Shown here piece after piece: positions 8,608-16,101 of a stretch of DNA of 64,000 nt (within the stretch, counting starts at the first letter, position 1; the number at the start of each line of letters is the position of its first letter). Source of the DNA: Gammaproteobacteria bacterium (lineage in GTDB: Bacteria > Pseudomonadota > Gammaproteobacteria > Pseudomonadales > Cellvibrionaceae); NCBI GenBank assembly GCA_021151835.1, contig JAGKWO010000006.1:97493-161492 (forward strand). Direction: 5' to 3'. The position numbers were made by a program, and so were the translations under genes. The notes under the pieces were generated by a model, which did not search any database, had not been told where the DNA came from, and saw only the letters and a list, made by a program, of their open reading frames with translations.

Positions 8608-9018
8608 ATGAAAATCACAAAAAACTATAGCAGCACAGAGTTAATGGCGTTCCAGAAGTTAGTGTTGGAAAGATGGCCTGATGCGGAATTCCAGAAACAA
8701 CAAAGCAGCGAATTAACCGTTCCGCAACCGATATTGGTAAGAAATAACAATTGCATTATTGGTGGATTATCCTACATTCGTTACCCGCATCCCGAAAGCG
8801 GCGCTATAGCTTTGTGGATTAATACTTTGTTAGTAGTAGATGCATATCAAAGGCAAGGAATAGCATCGAATCTTATAAAATCTGCAATGCAGGACCTTAT
8901 AACGGAAACGGAGTTATTTGTGTATAGCGCGATACCTTCAATTTACCTGAAATCAGGTTGGGTTGCTGTTTCACAAGAGGGTGGAAGCTGCGTCCTTAAA
9001 TTCAGTAAAGCGAAGTAG
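8608..9018 (+). CDS. GNAT-family N-acetyltransferase
   Basis: This is a 136-residue GNAT protein. The middle strand INTLLVVDAYQRQGIASNLI carries the acetyl-CoA binding loop (QRQGIA), and the C-terminal part (YSAIPSIYLKSGWV) matches the usual final helix and strand. The substrate cannot be told. It lies 27 bp after another GNAT gene and is not its close copy. The region contains many one-gene units of unrelated function, typical of an accessory zone. Confidence 0.85.
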   Translation: MKITKNYSSTELMAFQKLVLERWPDAEFQKQQSSELTVPQPILVRNNNCIIGGLSYIRYPHPESGAIALWINTLLVVDAYQRQGIASNLIKSAMQDLITETELFVYSAIPSIYLKSGWVAVSQEGGSCVLKFSKAK

Positions 9019-9070
9019 TCAACTCGAATCGCCTGATCGTTAGGTATGGCCTTAAATCCGGGGAGATACT

Positions 9071-9496
9071 ATGAACGGTAGATGCCTTTGTGGTTTAACA
9101 CGTTTTAAATTGAATACTCCTCGTATCAGGGCCTATCAATGCCATTGCTCGCTATGCCGGATGCAAAGCGGCACTGCATCAAATCTGGGCGCAATTGTTG
9201 CAGCAAAAGATTTTGAATGGCTTTCCGGTATTCATCACATCAAGAGCTGGGTAAAAGACACTGGCTTTACTTCAGATTTTTGTACAAACTGCGGATCACC
9301 TGTACCCAATAAATTGCGCGGCATGGATTTTTACTGGGTGCCGGTTGGTGCAATGGATGCATCGGCACCGGTAGAGGTTGTTGCCCATATTTGTATAAGC
9401 TCGAAAGTTAATTGGGTGCCTGTTCCGTTTGGCTCAACCCGTTACAGCGATTTACCGAATATTGCCGAGTTTATTAAGAAATTAAATACATTCTAG
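9071..9496 (+). CDS. GFA-family zinc-binding protein (CENP-V/GFA fold)
   Basis: This 141-residue protein belongs to the GFA family, named after glutathione-dependent formaldehyde-activating enzyme. Zinc-binding cysteines are visible as CLCG (residues 5-7), CHCSLC (about 24-29) and CTNCGSPV (about 76-79). Most members without other evidence are of unknown substrate, so the formaldehyde activity should not be assumed. A GGGGAGATACT ribosome site supports the ATG. A second, non-identical GFA gene lies at 33.5 kb, also in an accessory block. Confidence 0.85.
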   Translation: MNGRCLCGLTRFKLNTPRIRAYQCHCSLCRMQSGTASNLGAIVAAKDFEWLSGIHHIKSWVKDTGFTSDFCTNCGSPVPNKLRGMDFYWVPVGAMDASAPVEVVAHICISSKVNWVPVPFGSTRYSDLPNIAEFIKKLNTF

Positions 9497-9592
9497 TTAG
9501 TCTGTAACAGGTTTAAGCCATTATTCTCCACCTACGCTGATAAAATTAAATCAGTGCCGACGGTGCTACTTTATCGTTATTGAGCTGTTGAT

Positions 9593-9994
9593 ATGAGTCA
9601 CATTTCTTTTGAAGATGCCTGGATATTTCTGGGTATGAAGTACACTGAAAATGAAAGCGCGGATTATTACGCTAAATTGATCGGCTTTTTTGCTATTAAC
9701 CAGGCCATTCCGAGCCATGGCGAATTTATATCAGCCTACAATAAGTTGTTATATCTCGACGCAATAAAAAACGAGAATGGCAAGGTCCATATAATGGAGT
9801 TCGGCAATTCCATTTACCGTAACGCATCCAGCAAATGTTTGCCTGATGCGTCGCCGCGAGAAATTGCAGAGCTGATTCGTGTGGAATTTAAACCTTACAA
9901 ATTAAAGTCGGTTTGTCGTCAGTCGCCGATATCAGCACAAGAATATGCCGTTGTTGCCAATCTGTATAAGGCAAAGCAACCAGCAGCGGTTTAG
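9593..9994 (+). CDS. Hypothetical protein, 133 residues
   Basis: I do not recognise the family. The protein is soluble, with no signal peptide or membrane segment. The first 80 residues (FEDAWIFLGMKYTE through YNKLLYLDAIK and VHIMEFGNSIYR) look mainly helical with a final hairpin, reminiscent of a winged-helix layout, but no DNA-binding signature can be claimed. It is a one-gene unit between the GFA gene and the LysE exporter, with a weak ribosome site. Confidence 0.6.
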   Translation: MSHISFEDAWIFLGMKYTENESADYYAKLIGFFAINQAIPSHGEFISAYNKLLYLDAIKNENGKVHIMEFGNSIYRNASSKCLPDASPREIAELIRVEFKPYKLKSVCRQSPISAQEYAVVANLYKAKQPAAV

Positions 9995-10017
9995 TGTGAG
10001 CATAGGGAGAATTTTCA

Positions 10018-10632
10018 TTGGAATTATTAATACCAATTATTATTTTTTGCTTTGCCACATCGATTTCACCTGGTCCGAATAATATTATGCTGATGACCTC
10101 GGGGGTGAATCATGGTGTAGTGAAAACCATTCCTCATTTGCTCGGCATAAATATCGGCTTCCCCGCTATGGTGGCTGCTATTGGTTTTGGTTTGGGTAAT
10201 TTGTTTATTGCATTCCCGCCGATTTACCTGGTTATCAAAGTGCTTGGAATCACCTATTTATTGTATTTAGCATGGAAAATTGCCCGATCTTCCATGCCGA
10301 ATGTTGGTATTGAATCTGCCAGGCCGCTAACATTTATGCAAGCCGCTTTATTCCAGTGGGTAAATCCGAAGGCGTGGGTAATGGCGGTAGGAGCTATTGC
10401 GTCATTTACTACGTCAGAAAAAATGGTTAGCCAGATTTTATTAATAGTCGCTACCTACCTGATCGTTGGTGGTATGTGTATCGCTGTATGGCTTTGTGCC
10501 GGCGCAGCGATGAAAAAATTTCTCCAAAACGAAAAACAATTAAAGATTTTTAATCTTATTATGGCATTACTATTAGTGGCGTCAGTTGTGCCAATGGCGT
10601 TGGTGGAAATTAATGTGCACGCCCAGGATTAA
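10018..10632 (+). CDS. LysE/RhtB-family amino-acid exporter
   Basis: This 204-residue inner-membrane protein of the LysE/RhtB family exports amino acids or related small molecules with the proton gradient. The signature SPGPNNIMLMTSG near the N-terminus is characteristic, and about six membrane helices can be placed, including TIPHLLGINIGFPAMVAAIGFG and the C-terminal LIMALLLVASVVPMALV. It starts with TTG behind a GGGAGA ribosome site. The substrate is unknown. The 3' end overlaps by four bases the convergent 2OG-oxygenase gene. Confidence 0.88.
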   Translation: MELLIPIIIFCFATSISPGPNNIMLMTSGVNHGVVKTIPHLLGINIGFPAMVAAIGFGLGNLFIAFPPIYLVIKVLGITYLLYLAWKIARSSMPNVGIESARPLTFMQAALFQWVNPKAWVMAVGAIASFTTSEKMVSQILLIVATYLIVGGMCIAVWLCAGAAMKKFLQNEKQLKIFNLIMALLLVASVVPMALVEINVHAQD

Positions 10633-11243
10633 TCATTAATTTTAATAAAAGATGAAATAATGTATTTATCGTTTGATTCCGGTGTATGTCCGCAATGCAT
10701 GTAATTCCATCCGGCGGGAAACAGCAGAAGGTTCCCGGCTTTGGGCACAACTTTTAAATCCTGGTGAAAAAATTCGGTTTCTCCTCCTTGTATTACATCA
10801 TTTAAATAGAGCACCATCGCCGCCACCCGGTTTCTGGCGTTTCTTCCCAATGAATCGGCATGCCAGCGAAAGTAGCCTTGATTCTTTGGGTACATCTGGA
10901 TTTTGTAGCCTGTTACTTGTAACGGAAACGATTTTAACACCGGGCTGCGCGATAAGTAGTCAGCCATGCAGGCGTGAATTATGGGGTGAATCTGTTGGAA
11001 AATATTTTTCCATTCTCCCTCGTTTAATATTTCCAGGTCCCAGGAGCTTTTGGTGTCTTCCTTGTAGGTGGCAGCATCCTCCTTGCGGCCGATTTTGCCT
11101 CGCCATTTATTGGGATCGCTGTTAAATTGGTGAATAACAGCGTTGCATAGTTCCTGCCCCAATCCACGATAAACCACAATAAAGTCTTGATCGTGGATGA
11201 TTTCCGTTGCAGGGTGGATGGCGGTGTTGTGGGTATTGTCCAT
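10629..11243 (-). CDS. 2-oxoglutarate/Fe(II)-dependent dioxygenase (prolyl-4-hydroxylase type)
   Basis: This 204-residue protein has the double-stranded beta-helix core of Fe(II)/2-oxoglutarate oxygenases. The iron ligands are visible as His128-x-Asp130 (FRWHADS) and a distal His in the segment YMHCGHTPES (183 or 186), with a Lys or Arg nearby for 2-oxoglutarate. The GGETEFFH turn is also typical. Such enzymes hydroxylate amino-acid side chains or small molecules; the substrate is unknown. The frame extends 50 codons further upstream, but the ATG at 11243 gives the normal family length. That start lacks a strong ribosome site, so it is uncertain. Confidence 0.85.
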   Translation of the reverse strand: MDNTHNTAIHPATEIIHDQDFIVVYRGLGQELCNAVIHQFNSDPNKWRGKIGRKEDAATYKEDTKSSWDLEILNEGEWKNIFQQIHPIIHACMADYLSRSPVLKSFPLQVTGYKIQMYPKNQGYFRWHADSLGRNARNRVAAMVLYLNDVIQGGETEFFHQDLKVVPKAGNLLLFPAGWNYMHCGHTPESNDKYIISSFIKIND

Positions 11244-11373
11244 GGTGGCTAGCAGGTTTTTATCCGATTGATGAGGGAGGATGATCGTAAAACAGTGAAC
11301 CGCAAATGTCCTCCGGCTATCGCCGTCTAATTTTGATAGTTGCTTGTGCAACACCATTAAGCAGGAAATAAAA

Positions 11374-11775
11374 ATGCGAATTGATTTCCACATTAATTTT
11401 TCCGGCCAATGCCGGGAAGCGTTTGAATTTTATCAATCCCTTTTGGGGGGCGAGATTGAGTTGTTAACCTATGGCGCGTCTCCTGCACGGGATAGTGTTC
11501 CATCGGCGTGGGCGCAAAAAATAGTGCACGGCAGCTTCACATTTAAGGGTTTGCAAATTGCCGGTGCAGATGTCCTGCCCGAAAATTACCAAAAGCTCCA
11601 GGGCTTTCAATTGTTGTTGCAGCTGAATAGTTCAGCGGACGCACAACGCATATTTACTGCATTGGCTGAGGATGGCGTTATCACTATGCCTTTACAAAAA
11701 ACATTCTGGTCAGACGCTTACGGAATCGTTACGGATAGATTTGGCGTACCCTGGGAAGTTAATTCAGATAATTAG
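11374..11775 (+). CDS. PhnB-like VOC-family protein
   Basis: This 133-residue protein is of the vicinal-oxygen-chelate superfamily, PhnB/3-demethylubiquinone-methyltransferase-like branch. It opens with RIDFHINFSGQCREAFEFYQSLLGG, the usual betaalphabeta start, and ends with the family hallmark FWSDAYGIVTDRFGVPWEVN. Members of this branch often lack known activity. The ATG at 11374 has a GCAGGAAA ribosome site and replaces a longer frame from 11344. It is divergent from the 2OG oxygenase. Confidence 0.88.
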   Translation: MRIDFHINFSGQCREAFEFYQSLLGGEIELLTYGASPARDSVPSAWAQKIVHGSFTFKGLQIAGADVLPENYQKLQGFQLLLQLNSSADAQRIFTALAEDGVITMPLQKTFWSDAYGIVTDRFGVPWEVNSDN

Positions 11776-11795
11776 GCGAAGGAGTTTGCCTTCGC
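11776..11795 (+). terminator. Hairpin after the VOC gene
   Basis: GCGAAGG (11776-11782) and CCTTCGC (11789-11795) form a seven-base stem with a six-base loop directly after the VOC stop codon. No T-tract follows, so termination strength is uncertain. The following 11796-11936 stretch is rich in further inverted repeats, for example GTGCTTGCG paired with CGTAAGCAC, and has no gene. Confidence 0.45.
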
Positions 11796-11936
11796 TATCG
11801 TGCTTGCGTAGAATCGCAGCAGGGCTCCCGGGGCGCCCGTCTCGCGAAAGCGTAAGCACCCGAATCCAACGCAAGCCATGCGCTTGCATACCCTCCCGGC
11901 AATGAGCGAGCAAGCCGAGTATTGATAGGAGTTGGT

Positions 11937-12404
11937 ATGCATACCGAATTTCAATCCCAAGAATCCCGACATTTCCAGCCACAGAACCTGCAATCCAATC
12001 CTGAATCCGCTGCTGATGTGGTGTTACGTATTGCGCGTAGTCTTCACCGTGCGGCTTATTCAGAATCAAAAGTGATTTCCTTGCCGGTGTTGCGGCGGTT
12101 GCTTGCAAGTGCAACATTGACGGCTGTTTCCTTGCCTGAGTTGCATCGCCACCGCGATATTATCCAGCGTAAACATATATTGCGTATGCTTGCTGTGGAG
12201 GTGGGGTATAAATGTTGGGAAGATTATCGCCGCGCCCTTGATTCCATGAAGGTCGACGAGCTATCCCATTTTGATCATTTGCGCAGAACTGCCGGGTATC
12301 CGAACTTGTGGTTCTCGAATTATGATGAGGCGCAGGACTATGCCAAAGAAAATACTGGTTATGCATTGCGTGTTGGTGAGCAAGCAGTGGTGTTAATTGG
12401 ATAA
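11937..12404 (+). CDS. Hypothetical protein, 155 residues
   Basis: The ATG at 11937 is well supported by AGGAG five bases upstream. I cannot name the family. The central part, SLPVLRRLLASATL then LPELHRHRDIIQRKHILRML and GYKCWEDYRRAL, is strongly helical and resembles short, charged helical domains found in plasmid- and cassette-borne proteins. There is no signal peptide or membrane segment. The stop codon lies inside the left arm of a long palindrome. Confidence 0.65.
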   Translation: MHTEFQSQESRHFQPQNLQSNPESAADVVLRIARSLHRAAYSESKVISLPVLRRLLASATLTAVSLPELHRHRDIIQRKHILRMLAVEVGYKCWEDYRRALDSMKVDELSHFDHLRRTAGYPNLWFSNYDEAQDYAKENTGYALRVGEQAVVLIG

Positions 12405-12485
12405 TTAACGTGAGTTGAAAATTAAGCCTGGAATAAGCAACCTTGGTTTTGCAATTGCTTATTCCAGCCTTATTAATTATCCAAT
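12396..12485. repeat. 90-bp nested palindrome overlapping a stop codon
   Basis: Perfect 13-bp outer arms, ATTGGATAATTAA (12396-12408) and its complement (12473-12485), enclose perfect 13-bp inner arms, CTGGAATAAGCAA (12428-12440) and TTGCTTATTCCAG (12455-12467). The left side has a 19-base asymmetric insertion (12409-12427) against only five bases on the right. The stop codon of the preceding gene is within the left outer arm. It could be a strong transcript 3' end, a small mobile palindrome or an attC-like recombination site. Core sequences for attC are not seen. Confidence 0.7.
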
Positions 12486-12549
12486 CGTTCAATGCTCCCC
12501 AATAATCATTTCGTTCGTATTGTTTTATTTACTCTTGTTTAAGGAATTA

Positions 12550-12975
12550 ATGATTATGAATATTTTCCCCAAAGTCGGAATTGAAAATATCAAACTGGGC
12601 ATGACCGGAAGTGATGTGCAAAACAAGCTGGGAGTGCCTGCACAAAAGGAAAAACAAGCCGAAGAAGAAATTTGGGAATATGACAAGGGTATTGAGTTGT
12701 CCTTTCAGGAAGAAGACGATTATCGTTTAAGTTCGATCACCGTAATTGCGGAATCGGCATTACTGGACTCAAAACCCATCGTTGGTATAACCGAAGAAGA
12801 ACTTCTGGATATTTTCCCATCTTTCCAGTTAGACGAAGACTTCAAGGAAGATGGCAAGAGTTATTACGCAGATGATTTACAAATCATGGCGTGGGTTTTT
12901 GAAGGTGAAGTTTTTAATATCATTATCTTCCCTGAATATGATGAAGAAAGTGAATTGCCGATTTGGCCGAAATAA
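12550..12975 (+). CDS. Hypothetical protein, 141 residues
   Basis: The ATG at 12550 has AAGGA five bases upstream. The protein is acidic and soluble, opening with KVGIENIKLGMTGSDVQNKLG, a motif seen in small proteins with a SmpA/OmlA-like or immunity-like start (a conserved G-M-T-x-x-x-V turn before a short helix). The rest alternates strands and acidic loops and ends in PEYDEESELPIWPK. The closest guess is a polymorphic-toxin immunity-like or cytoplasmic protein; no function is claimed. Confidence 0.7.
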   Translation: MIMNIFPKVGIENIKLGMTGSDVQNKLGVPAQKEKQAEEEIWEYDKGIELSFQEEDDYRLSSITVIAESALLDSKPIVGITEEELLDIFPSFQLDEDFKEDGKSYYADDLQIMAWVFEGEVFNIIIFPEYDEESELPIWPK

Positions 12976-12989
12976 ATTTTAAATCCTCC

Positions 12990-13016
12990 CTTAAATTAGT
13001 TGTAAAAATGGTCGCC
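12990..13016 (+). promoter_or_regulatory. Candidate late flagellar promoter of the PilZ gene
   Basis: CTTAAA (12990-12995) is followed after exactly 15 bases by GTCGCC (13011-13016), then CTA. The same spacing and the same GTCGCC hexamer occur upstream of flgM and of flagellin in this window. The overall shape (TAAA, 15 bases, G-rich core) is that of a sigma-28 promoter with a changed downstream element. The start codon lies 39 bases further on. Confidence 0.5.
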
Positions 13017-13054
13017 CTACCGCTTTAGCACAATTCCTAATCGGGCCGATCACT

Positions 13055-13417
13055 ATGCGCAACCAAAGCCGCTTGCAATTTCGTTCTATTTTTCGGGTGA
13101 AAGTCAGTAATCCTGCGACTAATGCATTGATTGGTTATGTGGGGGATATTTCGGAAAACGGGCTTAAGGTTTTAAGCGATAAAGTGTTTGTGCAAGGTGA
13201 CCGGGTGCCTTTGCGGCTGCGGATGCGGGTGAAAGAGGATGAGGTATTGCAGTTTGATCTGGATGTGACCTGCAAATGGTCCGGCGGCAATGCTAAAACC
13301 GGGTATTTCGAAGCGGGGTTTATACTGGAACAGCCTTCAGCAGAATTCACCGTGATGGTAGAAAAATTGCGTATACAGCGTGGCGAAACCGAAAGTGGCG
13401 ATTGGGCGCCAGTGTAA
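13055..13417 (+). CDS. Single-domain PilZ c-di-GMP-binding protein
   Basis: This 120-residue protein consists of one PilZ domain. Both c-di-GMP contact motifs are intact: RxxxR at residues 2-6 (RNQSR) and DxSxxG in GDISENG. It also shows the usual late strand GYFEAGFIL. PilZ proteins bind c-di-GMP and pass the signal to a partner, in several species to flagellar motors or secretion systems. It is followed by a paralogue and faces flhA convergently. A candidate late flagellar promoter lies just upstream, supporting a role with this flagellum. The partner is unknown. Confidence 0.85.
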   Translation: MRNQSRLQFRSIFRVKVSNPATNALIGYVGDISENGLKVLSDKVFVQGDRVPLRLRMRVKEDEVLQFDLDVTCKWSGGNAKTGYFEAGFILEQPSAEFTVMVEKLRIQRGETESGDWAPV

Positions 13418-13572
13418 TTCCGGTTTGCATTTATTTTCCTTTTAGATATCAACTATTTGGCGAGTCATTTCTATTTCGTTTGATACTGCCCTGGTTAATA
13501 AATATTGTTTTATTGACATGGCTGGCGAGAGTGGGCTTATATTCTGGCAGTGCTTTCATGGAGGCTATCGCT

Positions 13573-13914
13573 ATGCGCAACCAAAGTCGTCAGCAGTTCC
13601 GCTCTATGTTTTATGCCAAAGTTAGCAATCCCCGAAACGGGGCATTGATTGGCTATGTCGGTGATGTGTCTGAATCCGGCCTTAAAATAGTCAGTGACGC
13701 GCCTTTTGTACAAGATGAACACTTGCAAATGCACATGCAAATGCGCGAGGAAAAAGCGGCCCGGTTTGATCTGGATGCGCGCTGCAAGTGGGCAACGTGC
13801 AATACGGAGACAGGTTATTTTGAAGCGGGTTTTATTCTGCAGCAGCCGTCCCCCTCGTTCACGTTGATGGTAAAGCGGCTGCGCAAAACGAGCGAAATGG
13901 AAAATACGCAATAG
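13573..13914 (+). CDS. Single-domain PilZ c-di-GMP-binding protein, paralogue
   Basis: This 113-residue protein is a diverged tandem copy of the preceding PilZ protein. It again carries RxxxR (RNQSR) and DxSxxG (GDVSESG) and ends in GYFEAGFILQQPSP. I chose the ATG at 13573 because of GGAGG eight bases upstream and because the resulting N-terminus aligns with the paralogue. Duplication with both binding motifs kept suggests that each copy still senses c-di-GMP, perhaps with different affinity or partner. It ends 94 bp from the convergent flhA. Confidence 0.82.
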   Translation: MRNQSRQQFRSMFYAKVSNPRNGALIGYVGDVSESGLKIVSDAPFVQDEHLQMHMQMREEKAARFDLDARCKWATCNTETGYFEAGFILQQPSPSFTLMVKRLRKTSEMENTQ

Positions 13915-14008
13915 GGGTTGCAGGGCATCCAGGCTTACCGGCATTCACCGGCTGAAAATTTCAGTATTATTTCATTGCGCCCGCTGTAGTGAAAAAATCA
14001 TTCATTTT

Positions 14009-16099
14009 TTAGCCCAGGCTTCCCAAAATATTTACTCCCACTTTCTCGGGAATTTCATTTTGCGATAACACATGCAGGCCGGGGCTAAATACGCGCGCAT
14101 AGCGGGCAAGCAAAGGGCGTAATTGTGGCATTACCGCCAGGATTGGCGGGTGACCTTCCTTGCGTAATTTTTCTTTCACCACAGGCATGGCGTTTTGCAA
14201 TTGGTTGAGCAGGTTGGGTTCTACCGGAATATTGTCCAGGCTTACCGGTCCTGCTTGTTTGGCAATACTTAAAGCGCTGAGCAACGTATTTTCCAGATTA
14301 TTATCCAGTACAAAAACCGCAAGCTCGCTGCGTTCACCGGCAATGCTGGTGACAATATTACGGCGCAATGCGTAACGTACATCCGCAGACAGTAATACCG
14401 GATCTTTAGTGCTTTCACTTCCTTCCACTAATGCAGTGGCAATGCTGACGATATCGCGTAATGACACTTCTTCTTGCAACAATTGGCGATACACGCGATG
14501 TTGTTGTGTAAGGCTTAATTGGTTTTTTAATGCGTCGGCGAGCTTGGGAGCTTGGTGATTTAATCGTTGCAACAAGTGGTCAACATCATCGTGTTTAAAT
14601 ACGTCCGGCAGGTTAGCGCGAATCACTTTATTTAAATGGGTAGCGATTACACTCGAACAATCAATTACTTGATAACCCAGATTTAACGCGCGTGATTTTT
14701 CGCCCGGCAGAATCCACACCACCGGCATACGATACGCCGGATCGGTTCCCAAAATGCCGTCGATTTCGCCGTATAGTTCGGGCGAAGGAATTGCCATCAT
14801 GCGATCTGCATGGATTTCAGCTCCATCAATTTTTTCACCGTTGATATAAATATTGTATTGCGCTGCCTTTAAACGCAGGCTATCGCGAATTTGTACCTCC
14901 GGTAATAAAAAGCCCAGGCTTTCGGATAGTGTTTGACGCACACCGCGTACGCGTTGCACGAGCGGTGCTCCCGCCGCTTGATTCACTAATCCCACTAATT
15001 TATAACCGAGTGAAATCGATAAAGTTTCAACGGCAGGAATATCGTCCCACGCGAGATTCTGGTTTTGTTCTTGCGCCATTGCCTTGGTGATGGCTTCGGC
15101 CTCATCCAATGCATCGGCCGGTGCCGGCCTCTGTGATATTCGCCAGGCGATAAAACCAATTAATCCTGCAAACGTGAAAAATGCTAAATGAGGCATGCCG
15201 GGAATTGCCCCCAGCAAAAATAAAATACCCGCTACGGTGTAGAGCGTGGTCGGCGAAGCGAGCAATTGGCTTTCAACTTGCTCTGTGATTTCAGAGGATT
15301 CGTTAATGCGGGTAACGATAATGGCTGCTGCGGTAGAAAGTAACAGCGCAGGAATTTGTGCCGCGAGGCCGTCACCAATCGCGAGCAATGCGTATTGCTG
15401 GAATGCCTGGCCAGCGCTCAGGTCATACATAAACAAGCCGATGGCAAAACCACCGAACAGGTTAATCAATAGAATTAAGATTCCCGCAATCGCATCACCG
15501 CGTACAAATTTGGATGCACCGTCCATCGCACCGTAAAAATCGGCTTCTTTGGCGACTTGCTGGCGACGTTGCTTGGCTTCTTCCTGTGAAATCAAACCTG
15601 CATTCAAATCCGCATCGATTGCCATTTGTTTGCCGGGCAATGCATCCAATGTAAAACGCGCAGTCACTTCGGAAATTCGTTCGCCACCTTTGGTGATAAC
15701 GATAAAGTTCACGATCATTAAAATCATGAACACCACCATCCCTACGATAAAGTTACCGCCGATAACCACTTCACCAAAAGCTTCAATCACCTTACCGGCG
15801 GCGCCGGTGCCGGTGTGGCCTTCCAATAACACCACGCGCGTTGACGCTACGTTCAAACACAAACGCATTAATGTCGTAATTAAAATCACGGTGGGAAACA
15901 GTGAAAAATCCAGCGGGCTTTTTGCCGAGACGCTGGTGAGCAACACCAGAATTGCTACGGCGATATTGAAAGTAAACAAAATATCCAGCAGCAGCGGCGG
16001 TAGCGGCAGGATGATCATTGCCAGTATCGACAAAATCAGCAGCGGAATTCCGATACGGCCACTGCGGAAATTGGAGCTGAATTGTTGGAGTGGATTCAT
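14009..16099 (-). CDS. flhA: Flagellar export gate protein FlhA (lateral type)
   Basis: This 696-residue FlhA is the large gate subunit of the flagellar type III secretion apparatus in the inner membrane. The N-terminal half has about eight membrane helices with the strongly conserved FHIPEP-family loop (KGGERISEVTARFTLDALPGKQMAIDADL), and the C-terminal half is the cytoplasmic export-substrate docking domain. The length is normal. It starts 3 bp after flhB and ends the leftward operon fliM-N-P-Q-R-flhB-flhA, the order found in lateral/Flag-2 systems of Vibrio, Aeromonas and E. coli. Confidence 0.95.
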   Translation of the reverse strand: MNPLQQFSSNFRSGRIGIPLLILSILAMIILPLPPLLLDILFTFNIAVAILVLLTSVSAKSPLDFSLFPTVILITTLMRLCLNVASTRVVLLEGHTGTGAAGKVIEAFGEVVIGGNFIVGMVVFMILMIVNFIVITKGGERISEVTARFTLDALPGKQMAIDADLNAGLISQEEAKQRRQQVAKEADFYGAMDGASKFVRGDAIAGILILLINLFGGFAIGLFMYDLSAGQAFQQYALLAIGDGLAAQIPALLLSTAAAIIVTRINESSEITEQVESQLLASPTTLYTVAGILFLLGAIPGMPHLAFFTFAGLIGFIAWRISQRPAPADALDEAEAITKAMAQEQNQNLAWDDIPAVETLSISLGYKLVGLVNQAAGAPLVQRVRGVRQTLSESLGFLLPEVQIRDSLRLKAAQYNIYINGEKIDGAEIHADRMMAIPSPELYGEIDGILGTDPAYRMPVVWILPGEKSRALNLGYQVIDCSSVIATHLNKVIRANLPDVFKHDDVDHLLQRLNHQAPKLADALKNQLSLTQQHRVYRQLLQEEVSLRDIVSIATALVEGSESTKDPVLLSADVRYALRRNIVTSIAGERSELAVFVLDNNLENTLLSALSIAKQAGPVSLDNIPVEPNLLNQLQNAMPVVKEKLRKEGHPPILAVMPQLRPLLARYARVFSPGLHVLSQNEIPEKVGVNILGSLG

Positions 16100-16101
16100 G
16101 G

